This document shows, piece by piece, positions 9,848-24,800 of a DNA stretch of 64,000 nucleotides. The stretch comes from Branchiostoma floridae (Eukaryota; Chordata; Leptocardii; Amphioxiformes; Branchiostomatidae): positions 9,794,337-9,858,336 of the forward strand of contig NC_049992.1 of assembly GCF_000003815.2 (NCBI RefSeq), read 5' to 3'. The notes beneath the pieces were generated by a model. The model searched no databases and had not been told where the DNA came from. It saw only the letters and a list, made by a program, of their open reading frames with translations. The position numbers and the translations under genes are program-made. Each line of letters opens with the position of its first letter. Within the stretch, counting starts at the first letter, position 1.

Positions 9848-12800
9848 ATGAATGCGATGAATTCCATCTTGTCAAAGGCCAAGACGGAGAAGAATGGGTT
9901 GGCAGGGATCGCCCTAGATTCCTACGGAAGCACAGATGACTCAGTCGCCTTCGTGCACAAGGATTCCCTGGTAAGGTCCCGCTTTTTCTCGTCAGATCAT
10001 TTATATACATGTGCCACGGTTCATTGATTTCCGATTCTGAATGATCAAGACTGTGTCGGAAAATGGTGTTGACAATTTATATGGCAAACAGGTCACCATC
10101 CGATCCACTCCAGAAACCACAACTCAAGCATATGGTTGATAACTTAATTTGCACCATTAACGTTAGCATCCTGAAACCATGTCGAAAACGAGAAAATGAA
10201 TTATAACCAACGTTCTTGCTGAATGAGTGAAAATTTGAAAAGGAACAAAACCTTGGGTGGGTGTGGCAGCTTTGTTGTTGTGGACTGTATGAATAATTTG
10301 ACATAGCAGCAACACGATACCCCATTTATTGTTGAGATTACACAAGCAACTGTATTACCAATGAAATAAGTCAGTTGTAAAAAGTAAAATCCAAGCATTA
10401 TATAACTGCAGCTCGACCAGTCACTTCTTAATTTTGCCTTGTCAGCTATAGACTCATCATGAAAGAGAAAGTCAATACAACAGGTGTACAATAACAAATA
10501 GGTATTGTTTGCTTTGTGCACAAAGACAAACTCTACTGAAAGCGTGGTAAACATACCCTATTGTTTTCTAATAGGTATTTTGTTATGAAAACATGGTCTC
10601 ATGACCCACATACCTGTACTGTAGTGTAAATGCATTTTCAGTTCGTGAATATTTACCTTTGCCAGAATGGCTAAGGTTATGTTTTCGGTTTGGTGGTGTG
10701 GTTCTCCCCGTTTGTGAGCAGCATAACTCGAGAGGACTTCGATGGATGCAGCTGATATTTGGTGGGTGGGTAGGGGTGTAGAAGACGAAGGTCGAGTTCG
10801 ATAATGGGCCTCCTAGCGGCTTGCTAAGGTACTGCAGCAGGACCTGCATGCTTGATATCTCGCGTTCCGGACATGCTGCGGTCGTGATTTTTGAGCGTTA
10901 GGGAGCCCTTAAAGCAGGGAGTGATTGCTGCGAGTTTGGGCCCCCTAGCGGCTTTCTTGGAAGTGCGGGCGCCTGTTTACTTTCAAACTTTTGTCTGCGG
11001 ACAGCATAACTCGAGAAGACTTCGACGGATGCAGCTGGTATTTGGTGGGTGGGTAGGGGTCTGGGAAACGAAGGGGGAGTTCGATAATGGGCCTCCTAGC
11101 GGCTTCCCTTGGTACTGCAGCGCAACTTCCGGGTGTGTTTTTCCATCTTCTGAACATGGTATGGCCACGAGTTTTGGGTGTTAGATAGCTGTTGTGCTCA
11201 GGAGTTGGTGACATAAGTTTGGGCCCCCTAGCGGCTAGTGTAGGGATAGCAGGGGCATTCTTGTCGAAAACTTCTGAAGTATTGGAACCCCCCAGCCTGG
11301 TTTGGTAGATTCCACCGGGTGACAGTTGTACAGCACAGTTGACGCTGTCAATCACTTGATCGGATGTTGAGGTGAAGGTTGGTGCCCTAAGGTCAGCTGG
11401 CAGCTGGGTCTCTAGGCACAGTCAGTCAAGCAAGTTTGTTTGGGGGCAGGAGATATTTGAAAACAGGGATTTTTGTGGATACTGGTGGAGCAATTTTGGA
11501 TAAACTGGAAGGTCTTGTCGGTCTGCAAGCAACTGTGTATAACCTAACTGACAGGTAAGATTGACATGTTGATATTGAAACGATAAGAGAGGAAAGGATA
11601 CTTTGATACTACTCTAGTTTAAATTGTAGGGTGTCTCTCAATTAGTGTCTATAGACTCTTGGTAGTACAGTAAATTGCAGTACAGTGTAGTTTAGATTTG
11701 AGTTGCATTTGTTTAACATGGAAGATTCTTAAGCCCTGCTTAAGTCAGGTAGATCCCTAGTGGTCTTTTGCTCCTAGAAGTTGCAGACAGTTAAGATATA
11801 CATGAAACTAATTCAGACTCTTTTATGTATTGATATTAGTTTGACTTGTTTACGACAGAATATCAGTGATAAAAGATGGTATATGCTATTTGAAATGTAT
11901 GACTCTTAAAGAAAGAGAAGTTCTCCAGGTTTTTGATTTACTCTGTGTCATGTAATTTCTTAGATGTGTAACCTCTATAGACAGAGTTCGTGCCATATCT
12001 TTTGAGCTTAGTTAGGAAGGGATTGGGGAAAGGAATGGTGAAGATCATGTATGATCACGATTTTAAGTGTTAGAAACTTAAGGTGTTGTTTGTAGGAAGA
12101 CGTGACATATGTTTGAGTCCCCTAGCAGCTTGTTTCTGGGGATAGCAGGCATTTTTGTCCAAAAGTTCTGTGGAAATGCAGGGCATTTTTGTCAAGACAC
12201 TTCAATGTTGCCGCAAGTGGTAGAACTAGTATATTGCCCCCATAAAAGTAAGCCCTATTGTTGCCTCTGTATGTTCATTGATTCCACTGCTGGGCACTGG
12301 TGAATCCTTTCTGGTGGGCTATTGTTGCATGACAGCCAACCATTCTTTGCAAGGATGTGTGAATTGTTATATTCCTAGACCACTGAACCATTTACAAGAT
12401 GTTTAAAAAAATGGTAGGGAATGGTAAATAATGGTAGAATGCTGTTATCATTATCTAGAAACTATCAGAAGTATCAAGTTCCACATTACAAATATTTCTA
12501 TAATTATGCAGGACCAGGGACATATTTATAAAGTTGAAACAGTGTCCCTTAGAGGACGTGCTAAAGTTTTCAGCGCATACAGGAATCGTAGCTAAAATTG
12601 TCGATCCTCAGGTGCACCAACCTACGAACTGTTTGTGGGATGTTAAGATACTTATATTAATGCTAGATAGGTAAAACTATACATTTTTGAAAAGCTAAGA
12701 ACCTGTAGAATATGAATATATCAAGATAAAGACGGTATCTAGTTTGTAAGGAATAATACTGCACAAAAGGACAGATAAAAATTTTCTTTGAAGTCTCGAA

Positions 12801-15800
12801 AAATATTTGAAATGTATATAACATCACCCATAAAGTCTAAAATATTAAGTCACTGAAAACTAGGCTAGAATGCCTTGCTATTCTTCCTGAATCAATAAAA
12901 ACATAAAACAATGTATGTAAGTGACTGTAACTGTTTTATTCTTGCTAGCAAAGATAGTACCTAAAGCCTTGACCAGTTGTAAAAAGATGGGCCTTATCAG
13001 TGTTCCCCTAATTTTTGACCAGGAAGATTTCACCAAAATTATGAGTTGGAGGAAAACCAAAACAGACTTTGCTACCTCAAAGTGTTACATACATGTCTGA
13101 ACATGCTGCCCTCCTCTATAGGCGAAAAAAACAAATACAAAGCAGAAATTTGGCTGGATCAATAATTTGAAAACAATTTCAGACACTCATGGCCCTCAGT
13201 CCTTTATGATAAACAACAAAAACACCCACCTACTCCTTTTTCAGGGCAAAGAAACCAAACAAAGTTTTGTAAATACTACCACATGGTACAGAACCGGCAA
13301 ATGGCAGTCAAAATGCGGAAGTTTTCATCAACTTCCAGTGGTAGAGACATCGTCAATCTCTTCCTCAGCGGTGTCACAACCCCTTCTAGGTTTTTCAGCA
13401 TAATTGGCAATCAATGAATTGTGATTTTGAGGGGAAAAAACAAGGTAGAAACTCCCAAACTAACGTTACAGCTTCAACCCTCCCCAACATAGGGGAATCC
13501 CCTGCACATGAAAACGAGGCTGTTTCCCGATTCCACCCGGGGAATACCGAGGAATGCCGAGACACATGTAAATTGAGTCAGTGGGGGTGGCTGAACGTCC
13601 TCAACACAGGAAGTCACCAGGGGTGGCTGATCGGGTCGGAAGGGTATATGTCTGATGTATGAAATGTTCTAGACATCTAAGTACAAGACTTTAAAAGCAA
13701 TTGTAAACTAGAGTTCGGCGACCTCATACCTCCATGAATATTTAGAGCTTTTGTTAATTTAATGCAAATGACTTAACATTAACATGATTTATGCATGGTG
13801 TTGTTCATCATTGAATAACGTACAGTACACATGTCACAAGTAAAATTCCCAATTCAAATCATTAATCATTAAGTTGTTTTGCAATTTTTGCATAAATTAT
13901 GCAAATAAGTTCCTCATTTTGCAAATAAGTTCCTCATTTCAATATTTGATATCTGCATATGTTCCACCGATTATGATTAACAAGTGTTACATTTATCGAA
14001 GTCCAGTTATTGCAAACAATGGTATTATGCAAATTAAGTCCTTATTTGCATAAATGCATATCATTATGAACATCCTTGCCTAAACTACCTGCATACCTAA
14101 AATGCAGGCAATCCGCCGTTCCTTTCTGCAGTTATCCTCTTTGGAGTGTCTTGACAAAAACGCCCCTGCAGTTCCACAATTAAATGTTAGGGGACTGAAA
14201 CTTGCCCCACTTTGTCATGACGCCAAAAGCTATCTACCACCCAAATGTCACGACCATATCACGTACGGGACAAGAGATACATTGAAAAAACTGCTATGAT
14301 AGAATATTCTCATTAATTATGCAAATGTACTCCTATTTTGCATAATTAGTATTTTATCTTGTACAACATTGTCTAAGGTACCTACATACCAAACATCATG
14401 AAAATCTGTTGTTCCCTTCTTGAGTTATCCTTGTCAGAAGTTATTGACAAAAATGCCCCTGCTATCCCAAAACTAGACGCTAGAGGGCCCAAACTTATGT
14501 CATTTTATCCTGAGCACAAGAGCTATGTAATACTTAAAAATCTTGACCATAGCATGTTCAGAACACCGAGATAGCAAAACCGGAAGTTGCGCTGCAGTAC
14601 CAAGGTCACACACCAGGGGGCTCAAAATTGACCTTGACCTTCGTCTTCCCAACCCCTACCCACATACCAAATATCATTGTAGTCAATCAAGAGGTTCTCA
14701 AGTTATGCTGACCACAAATATGCGGGCACACAGACACACACACACACACAGACAGACGGACACACTCAAAACTGAATTGACACAATTTGAAAGCAGTGAT
14801 TTTGTGGATAATGGTGGAGCATGGGCTAGTTTAGTTATGTTGTAACGTTAGCATGGAAAGTAGAGTGTTCACTGTGGTTTTGAGTTTGCCATAGCAGTCA
14901 GTCCCCAGATCCTTGCCAACCTAAAGCACAGTCATACAATTTTTCTGTCATTTTCAACAGTTCTGTTATAGAAACAACAATTGACAGGAATGTACATCAT
15001 AGTTAAGTACATGAAGAGCTCTGGATTTTCTACTATTGTACACTTAGTCTTACATAACACTAGATGCATTAGCCTTAGGGGCATTTTTTTTAAAGAAATG
15101 TTATGTCATGATCCACTTGCACATTTGAAGGATTTTCATGACTCTGCAACTAGTGCTGACTGTGCTTACTAGTAGTGCTACGGTAGTACCTAAACTCTGT
15201 TCAGATTCAGGTTCAGAGTGAGTTTAGGTCCAGACCTGAATGCAATTGTGTGTGCCAGAAATCATATGTCTACAAAATCATATGACTTGATGTGTCTCAG
15301 AAATGCTTTTCTGGGGGTAACGTTACATGTAAAATTGCATGTTGGCATAAATTTTACATGTAAAATCTATGATGTACAGTCAGTGAAAAAGACAAAAAGC
15401 TGAGTGATTTACAAAAACAAATAAAAGAACAGCCAATGTTTTTATTAGTCTTCTTCCGTCGCAAATATTTCAGGATCTATGTAAGGTTTTAGATCTATGT
15501 ATTGTTTTGTTACAACTTGAATAAAGAAAAAAGATGAGCTAGGTCAAAAGTAGAAATAGTAAATGTCAGTCCAGAACTAGCTGTTCCCAACATTTAAGTC
15601 CTTAGGCCTAGGAAAAAAAATGTTGTGTTTCCTGTTTCAGTCCTGAAAAAATTAGGGTTGGTAGGTAGGGATTATCTTCTTTTTTTTCTTGTAATTTTTT
15701 TTTGGCTGGCCAAAACTCTAGTGATACATATTACAATACAGTCAAACAAAGTAAACTGAAGTGCATGAGGACACTTCTCTTTTAATGTCAAACTTTAATT

Positions 15801-18800
15801 TTGTGCACAATAGATACATTTATCCTTCATTAGATAGGACAAGCAGTGTTTTTGCTTCAATAGGAAGCAGGCTGAATAAAAATTCTAACTGGAAACTGTG
15901 ACTCCTCTGCCCACCCCCAAAAAAAGTCTAGGGTCGGCAGGTTTTTCTAGGGCAGGTAGGGAAACAGGAAACACGACATTTTTTTTCCTTGGCCTTATGG
16001 AACTGAACCTAAACTTTGGAACGTATAGCTACAAGTCCAGTTCCAATCCAGTACAGGCACGTAGCACTATCTGCTACCTAAGAGTAATGAAAATAATTTG
16101 GGTATCAGTACAGAAAATTCAGGCACAGGTCTGGACCAGTACCTGGACCTGAATTGTCAGTGAAAGCTTGTGTCCTCAAAGCTGGGTGGTAACAGCCAGG
16201 AAAGACATGCTGTCACCTTTGACATGTGTCTATGGGGACTGAAAGCGGTCTTCATCAGACAAAGTTTGACTGTGGAAATTTGGTAGCATTACTATAAATT
16301 TTACTTCACTGTTGTTACTTCATTGGACCTCAAATGTTTGAATATGCCGGTATAATCTGAGTGTTCATTTTCTTATCAGGTCCAAAATCAGGTCTTGTTT
16401 TTTTCGGACCGGTCCAACATAAAAAAAACAATGTTTTTTTGGTGTGCTGCAGCTGGTACCCAACCCTATGCCTAACAGTAACAGTTGATAATTGCAAGGA
16501 TATTATTCACCATACTAGGGTAATCCAACTTCCCATACTGTACATGTATGTTGATCGTGTTTGTTATATGGATAGCCATATTTTGAATATAGACATCCAA
16601 ACGTACCAGATGCAGCTTCAAGCGATCATCGGATGTACATGGGGATTTGATTTTACGTTATTCAAGATAGACCATTCACAGAGGTTTTTAGGTTGCATTC
16701 CAAACATTGTGTTAGGCGGGCAGAAGATACAACAAACATCTTTGTATTGGCTAGGTTACCACCAACATTAAACCACTGCAAAAATGTCAACATTTGCAGT
16801 GTGTTATCAGTATGAAAAACCTACCAGTAAGTATTATCGGATAGTGATATTTTTCCCACAACTGTCACAAAAAAGCCCTCAATTTGCTCTATTATAACCT
16901 ATCATGGGAGAAATGTGACTGCTTGACCCTTCCAGTTGGTGACAAGCCAACAAAATCCAATCAGTGCACCAGTGAGCAGACAGAATGTTGATCTGCCAAG
17001 TTCAATGTTGTTCTCTGAATAAAATACTTAATTCAGCATCAGGGTTAGGCATATAATATATATATATATATATATAGCCCATCTATTTCACTTTGACCAT
17101 CATAGTGTGATACTTTATTTGCATGCATGGTATGAAAATTGTACACAAGAACTGTAGGTATAGTGCTTCATTAGCTGATGGCATTTTCCCAACAGGTACT
17201 CAAATGTAATGATATAACATTAGAATATGCCTCCACCCGTCCCACAGCTAGTTTTGCCCTACATCGGCTGCCACTACAGTATATCTATCATCCTGCATTG
17301 ACGTCATGCGTCATCATTTCTTCCAGTTTGGGCTGTGTCTTATTTCCTTTATTGAATTGGCTCCTGGCATTCAATCAATTTTGTAGAGTGCCTGCAGGTC
17401 CCTGATCCAGTGTTACAGCTGTTATTGATATGAATAGGTTAGCCGGGTCGATAGACAGGATATTGACTTTTTTCTTTACTGCATAGACACTGATTAGATA
17501 GCAGAGTCACGGCTGCCCCACTACCGAAATGCTGAATTTTGATACGATATGTCACGATATATCTATATACATGCACGTCTTATATGTATTTATTTATGCT
17601 GGTCATCAATGCATTAATCAAATATCTACATGTATTTAAGTGCAACTACGTATGTCGAGTATTTCCTTATCCTAAAAATTCCTATTTCTTATGTCATAAC
17701 TGTGATTTGGCAACTACAGATGCCTACTGTGTAGCTATGAAACCAACTTTACTTCCCATTTATCCATTTGTCACTTTGTGACAAACTTTTCTTATACATT
17801 GTATATTGAATCAATAATGTTTATATATTCTTAAGTGAATCGAAATTTAAATCAAGACAACTACTACATGTATATGCATAGATTTCACTTTTCAAAAAAT
17901 GCTACTCTAGCGATGTATTCACATTTTCCAGCATCTTTAGCTTTGTTTGTGCAAGATTGTTCAATCTTTTACTTTTTTTATGTTCAATTGTAGAGTGAAA
18001 ACCACCCACCCTCTCCAGGGGACCTGCATGCAGCTGAACAAGGAATCTACTTCAGAGATGGTCACAGAAGGATTGGTATGTACAGTGAACTTCTAGAAGG
18101 ATCTATTCTTAAAGATCATCATTGAACTCTGCCAGACACGAGAGATCTGGGCAAATCTAGGACATGCTCCCCATGAAATTTCTAATATTCTAACTTCACG
18201 AATAAAACTGAGTTAGATTGAAATGCCTTTTCCTTCATTTTGACAGGCAAATTTCAATACATTTTTAGACGTTTTGAGGTACTGTAATTTTTTTAAGATG
18301 CCCGAAACACCTGTCTGACAAGAATGGTGTTGAACTAGTCCAGGGTTCTAGCTAGTGGGCCCCTACGCTAAAATTTGTGACCCCTACGCTAAAATAAGGG
18401 CCACTATGCTAATTTTTAACAAGTGTAGTGGTGCTTTGCTGTCATTTGTTTGTTCAACAATGACTAATCAATGTCTGACAATGAAAAATGATGATATGCC
18501 ACTCAAAACTGACCCAAAAATCCTAACTTTTAACTCTACATCTTCAAATCTCACCGTGAAAGGACCAAGACCCCCCCTTCCACACCAATCTCCTGATTAG
18601 TCGCTTCGCTACCATGCCATTCCCACTACGCTAAAATAAAATCCTGGCTAGAACCCTGTAGTCTGTTTAACGCAAACTCCGCTGTCCAGGGCTGTAACTG
18701 GCCCCTCCCCTCTAGGGGGCCGGCGGATGTTGGGCGGGCTGCTATAAGCGAGATTTATTCAGGCTAGTGTTTGAAGATTATCATCTTTGTATCAAACTTA

Positions 18801-21800
18801 AGGCTGGTCATTTAGTAAGACAGATGATATGTATATTAGGTGCCTTCTAATTTTGTAGAGTAATTGACTGCTCTCTTTTAGAGTCAAACAGTATAGAATT
18901 GATAACCCCAGTTGGTTGTCCCTGCAATTTGCCATTCCTTAGGGAGTCTTTAGTTGAACCAGAACACATTGAATATTCTGTGGTGACAGAATGGTCTAGC
19001 TCGCATGCCGCTTGGCCAGACCATCCATTTTGTATGACAGCCTTGCGGTTCCCAACCCAAGGCATGATGGGATTCTGATATCAATTGAATATTTGAGGAC
19101 CTGGTGTTATTCCCTATATAGAATCAATTGTCACTGCTGCCAGGGTGATTCATCCATAGGGAATAGGAAGTATATTATATGAATTCAAAATTACAACATA
19201 ATTCATAATGTGTATATAAAATACAACATTGTGTATTCTGTATCACCCGAGGTGCCAGTCTGCCCGCAGGTCGAATTGCCTGATGGCTAAAGACTACTCA
19301 TAAAAAGGATGAATTTGACACATTGTTTCAACCTGCGCCAACGACTTATTCTTTAAGAACATCAATTCGAGAAGAATTTGAACAAAAGAACTCTGTTTGC
19401 TTGCACCTAAATAGCAACGGCAGGCATGCAGTGCATTCTATTTAATCGATGGAAGCCTGTGTGATACAGAAAATTATTACCTGGCCTGGAACACCTGTAT
19501 CGAACATTATCGCATATGCCACTGTATGACATACATGTAAATGTATGTTTGTATCTCATATGTGTTTAGAATTAACCCACTGTGAAGAGGAAGTTTCACA
19601 CTAAAGATTATATGTCATTAACTATCCCCTGAATCATTTACCATGATAATGTGCAGTCAAGATAATGATTTTTTCAAAATCAAATACAATGGCTACCAGA
19701 TGGCTACAATACTATCGTGTGGTTTACTTGTCCCCATTGTTGCATGCCTCTAGCCGCAGTGCCAATTGGGTCATTATCATATATTGGAAATTCACTGCAA
19801 TGCTGAGCAATGCATTATTGGCTTCTTCATTATGTTATACAGCTGTCTGCACAATAGATCAATGCATAGCCCCACCCACCTCTGTCAAAATGTAGAAATG
19901 CAAAATGCAAAATATTTGACAGACACACATACACTTTATGATCTGTAATTACTAATTGGTTGAATCACTAGTACAGTAGTAGCTATATATGCATGCTTTC
20001 ATTTTTGAACTGCTTTTTTTTTGGTTATACTAGTAGTAGTCAGAATCTGTCTATTATGTCCACTTTTCATTTTTATGTTATGGTCTGCATCTGCACAAAT
20101 ATGGTTGAGAGCTTTTCATCATGTTAAACCTCCAGGAACTGTCTATGCACATAGATGAAAATACATTTGGCAAATGCATTTCAGACTACATGTAACTGTG
20201 TATGCATCCTCTTGCCCCTATTTCATAATTTATGCAACAGCCCTAACTGCACTTAATATCCTGTCAATGAAGATCAATAAGATACCAAGATAATAGATGC
20301 ACATACATATATGTATGATGTGCAGTATCAAGATTATTCAAGTCAAGTCAATAGCACTGTTGTCTTAAAGTCTATCTTAAGCTAATAGATTTACCACTGA
20401 TGATTATTTTTATTTCCAAATTATCACTGCAATAAGTGGGACTGTCCTTTCAAATGGCAATTTAAGGCCTTGTTGGAGGAAAGGCCTTGTTGGAGGAAAC
20501 ATTCTTCAAGGACCTTATAAAACAGGGCTCGAAATACCACCTGCATATGCAGGTTAGTGCAGGTAAAATTGGAGCTGTGCAGGTATTTCTGGTGTCTACC
20601 TGCACCTAACCTGCACTGGTCCATGTACTTGGTTTTATACATACATGTCCTATAATGTAGGTGTATATGGATTGTTATTAGCTGCATTGACTGTTACCAT
20701 CTATAAAGTATGAAAGAAAAAATAGCAATGGTTCCTGAACAATTTAAGCATGATCCATACTCCCTATATTCAGAGTGGTGCAGGTAAAGTTTGTCTGGTG
20801 CTGGTAATTTTCGATGTTACCTGCACCAGTGCAACTATGCAGAAAAAAAATATTTCAAGCCCTGTAAAATGTCCACCTGATGACACTTGTCAATAATAGT
20901 TAAGGATATGTGTTCTAGCCAACTTTGGAGACATTATAAGCCTTCACTTCTGTCCTTAGATATTTGGATCAGCTATGGTTTTATACCATAAGAATGATAA
21001 GAAAGTTCATCTGTGTTGGTAAAATACATTATAGAAAAATTCTAACACTTAACTTCCAACACTGATTTAAACTGTAGGTACTTATAGTAATTACCCCTCT
21101 AAATTTTCATCAGAAGGGTCATTCTGTGAGCAAGGTCGACGGAGATTAACCCAAAATTTAGAGGGGTAAGTCCCTATAGTTTAACTCAGTGTTGAAAGTA
21201 AAGTGTTAGCATTTTTCTATAAAGTATATAATGATAAGAATTTGGTTATCAAAGTAGATATGGTGTTACACTATTAAAAACTTCTGTCTTCGATTTTCTT
21301 TCAGATTTTGTGCTGGTGTTTGAAGAGGAAGACCCGGGAAGCAAGAAGAGTAAGAAGAAGAAGAAGAAGGCAGTTGAGTCTGGGGAGGTGAAGGAGAAAT
21401 CTCCCGAGGAGAAAAATGATCAGTACAGAAAGAAGTTCCTCAACAACCTCAGAAAGGTGGGCTCTGTTGTTATTGTTATTGACCTCAATACGACAGTAAT
21501 TATTACCCCAAGTGCCGCCATGGGACTGTAGGTTTTGAGCAACTCACACCAAGAAGGAATCCTACTCTTTTCGATAAGTGTGGTGGGATCTTTAACATAC
21601 TCAGGTATGGCTGTCCTCAAATACAGGACCTCTAATGTCCTATCCGAGGGATGGCTCTCGCCGAAGATAGGTATTCATTTTAACCTGAGTGAAGTGATGA
21701 AATTCCCAAGGGCACAAGATCGGGAAAAGTCAATAGTTTTGAACCCGTTACTTCAAATTCTGGGGTCTGGGTCAAACACCTTACCGATTGCACCACACGA

Positions 21801-24800
21801 TGCCACAAGTACAGCTATTGACAGTGCAGCAGTGCCAAACTAGCAACTAGATGGTTATTGTTCCCATGAATATATTGGGCTTGTAAAGAATTAAAATCTG
21901 TAGGTTTAAATGACGATGAAGATGAAGTTATTAGATACCTGACTGAAAGATGTTGGTGTGTCATATTCATTATATGATGACAACAGCTAAGATAAATCTT
22001 AGTTGATAGCTAATCAATATCATCTAACTCATCTGAGCTAAGAGGCAAATTTGGCAAGATAGATATTATTCATGTACATATCTTTGTATTCTATAATTGT
22101 TTGTTTAGAGGATGTTATCACAACAAAAAGTGCATTACTCAAATCAGGTTACTGTCAATTATGAAATATCCACTGTGACAGTAGTTTTACATTTTTGCAT
22201 GACTACTTGCCATTAAGTCATCACACCACAAACATGATATTATGCACTGTCTTGTATTATGATACTACGGTTATTTCAACAATAAACTTAAAACACTGCA
22301 AGCCCCTATGTCATGAAAAATTAACATTTTACTCCTTACCAACGTAGGTCAATTTACTGTTGTAAAAGAGGATAATGCATTGATTGTATTTTTCTTGTGG
22401 TTGTTCAAGGCTGGCTGTGAAATGGAAGAAGAGATCTCAAGCACAGGAAAGAAGACTATCACCTACATCAAGGTTTTCGCCTCCTGGGATGTCCTGTGTT
22501 ACTATGCTGAAGAGCTCAACTTTCGGGCTCCATTGCAGGTATAATGTAGCACACTTTTGGTATATTTTAGCATGCTCAGATGTGTTACTTACACTGATGC
22601 AGTAAGCTTTATTAAAAAAGGTAAAACGATATAATACAGTATTCAGAACTTAATTACAAATGCATGTCTTAAAGATAGTGTATATTATCCAGTATTCAAT
22701 AATTTACCAGAAGGTTGTACTGTAATGTAAATGAAAATTTGCAAATGCAAAGAATTGTCTTTCCTGCAAAGTATGGTTTAATTTTTTCAGCTGTGTCAAC
22801 ATCATATTTGTTCAATTTGTTACATCTTTAAATTTATTATATTTGATCAATTTGTCACATTTTTGAATTTATCATATTTGTTCAATTTGTTACATCTTTA
22901 TAAAGTATATTTGAATGCATGTTAGTCATTATAGCCGTTATGATTATTTTTCTAACCTGACCATAATTCTTGGTTTTGCCTCGATGAACACATGAATTGC
23001 TAACAGTTAAGCAGTGAGGATATGATCGTGAGTAGAAAATGGCGCTATCGATTCGCGCACATGATACTTGGAGAGACGAAAGAACAAATGGTTAGAACGT
23101 ACATATGCATAATACCAGTTCTCTTCCTTCAGCATGGAAATGTTTTGTGTTTGGATGTTACTCTGCTGCAATGTGTGTCAGCATGGCTTTTGAGAATGAA
23201 ATAATATGCTTTCCCCTATCTATCTGACTGATAGAAAAACTTCTACTGGTAACACTATTCAGCTCTCTATGGCAAGCTTAATTCTGTCTCTCAACATTCT
23301 TAAGCCAAGGTTAGAGGTGAGAGTGAGAGTATTGTACTTACTTACTTTACTTTGGTCGAGCTCCCGCTCGAGCCAAGCTAGAAAGTCGTCTCCACTCCTC
23401 CCTGTCTTTCATCAAGGACTGGATTTCCCTCACATCATGTAGGTTAGTGTCGGCTCTAAGATTGTCGATGTAGTTGAAAGAGTATTGTAAGATGGAGGAA
23501 AAACAGGTATGACACTTTTCCAACACAAAACTGCGGGGTTCATGAAGCGTTTTCAGTGAAACTTTACAACACTAATTTTACAAGTCAGATCTTTATATGC
23601 CAATTGTGATAAACATCAGGAATAGAATTTTGAGGAAAATCTCACCAAAATAAGCGTTAAACAGAAAAATAGGATTGTTCTTCGTGATGATACTCTCAGA
23701 TATAATTACTGACTGGTAAAACATATGCTGATGAAGTTATCATATTTACTGTACATGTTCATTGTATATATTTACTTTACGGACATCTGTTGTAGAAATG
23801 AAAGACTAAAAAAGAAACTAAAAATTTTTGGGCATCATTATTTCCTTAGAACAAAGTATAGTAATCAGCTGAGGATGGTTTTATTGGTCTTCTTCAATTC
23901 CTTTACATTTCATCTTCTTTCTTGTCTTAACATGCATCCCACAGCTTTGATGTAGTTTTATCAATGTTTTGTGAGCTTTCAATATTTACATATTCATAAA
24001 ATATATTAGACTTATATTCTTTACTATACTGTGATTGAGCATGTTAATGATGACTTCTTTATTTTCACTGCCATTGAGCTTGCTACAGTTTGTAGAGGGA
24101 GCTTTTCTCATGAAATAAGTTGTGTATATAACCCTATATACTATATAGGGAATATGTTATTTTCTATTAGATGTTAAAGCTTGTGTCCATGATACCCTCT
24201 CAGGCTCACCCTAACCCAAGTGAGAACTGGTCGGCAAAGCTGCTGGAAAGTCTGCATATTCCCAACATGATGGATCAGGAAGTGCCAAACAAACCACTGG
24301 ACTACTACACCTGTGTCTTCAAGAAGTCCAAACTGGACAAGTAAGTCATTGAGAAACTACTGGAAATACTAGGACACCATATGTCTATAAAGTACAATTA
24401 TATAACAGGGCTCGAAATACCACCTGCATATGCAGGTTAGTGCAGGTGAAATTGGAGCTGTGCAGGTACTTCTGGTGTCTACCTGCACCTAACCTGCACT
24501 GGTCTGCTGGGTTTTATACATAAATGTCATATGATGTAAGTGTGTGGATTGTTATTGGCTGTATTGAATGTTACTATCTACATGTTTAAAGTATAAAAGA
24601 AAAGAAATAGCAATGGTGAGAATATTTAGTATGATCCATACTTCCTGAATTCTGGAAGTGGTGCAGGTAAAATTTGTCTGGTACAGGTGATTTTCAATGT
24701 AATGCAAAGTATTTCAAGCCCTGTATAAAGATTGCATGCTGTGTTCAGAATAAGTTACAAAATGTACTGCTAGATAAAAGAATAAAAGTGCGCAATGTTA

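Noticed and set aside
10945..11355. 136-residue minus-strand frame
   Set aside because: It is a dispersed repeat (family D) with a reverse copy at 14102-14800; no evidence of a host gene.
24171..24203. Upstream acceptor for anoctamin exon 5 (attag before atgttaaag)
   Set aside because: It keeps the frame, but the ctctcag acceptor at 24203 places the downstream NWS motif at the family spacing; the upstream site is kept only as an alternative.
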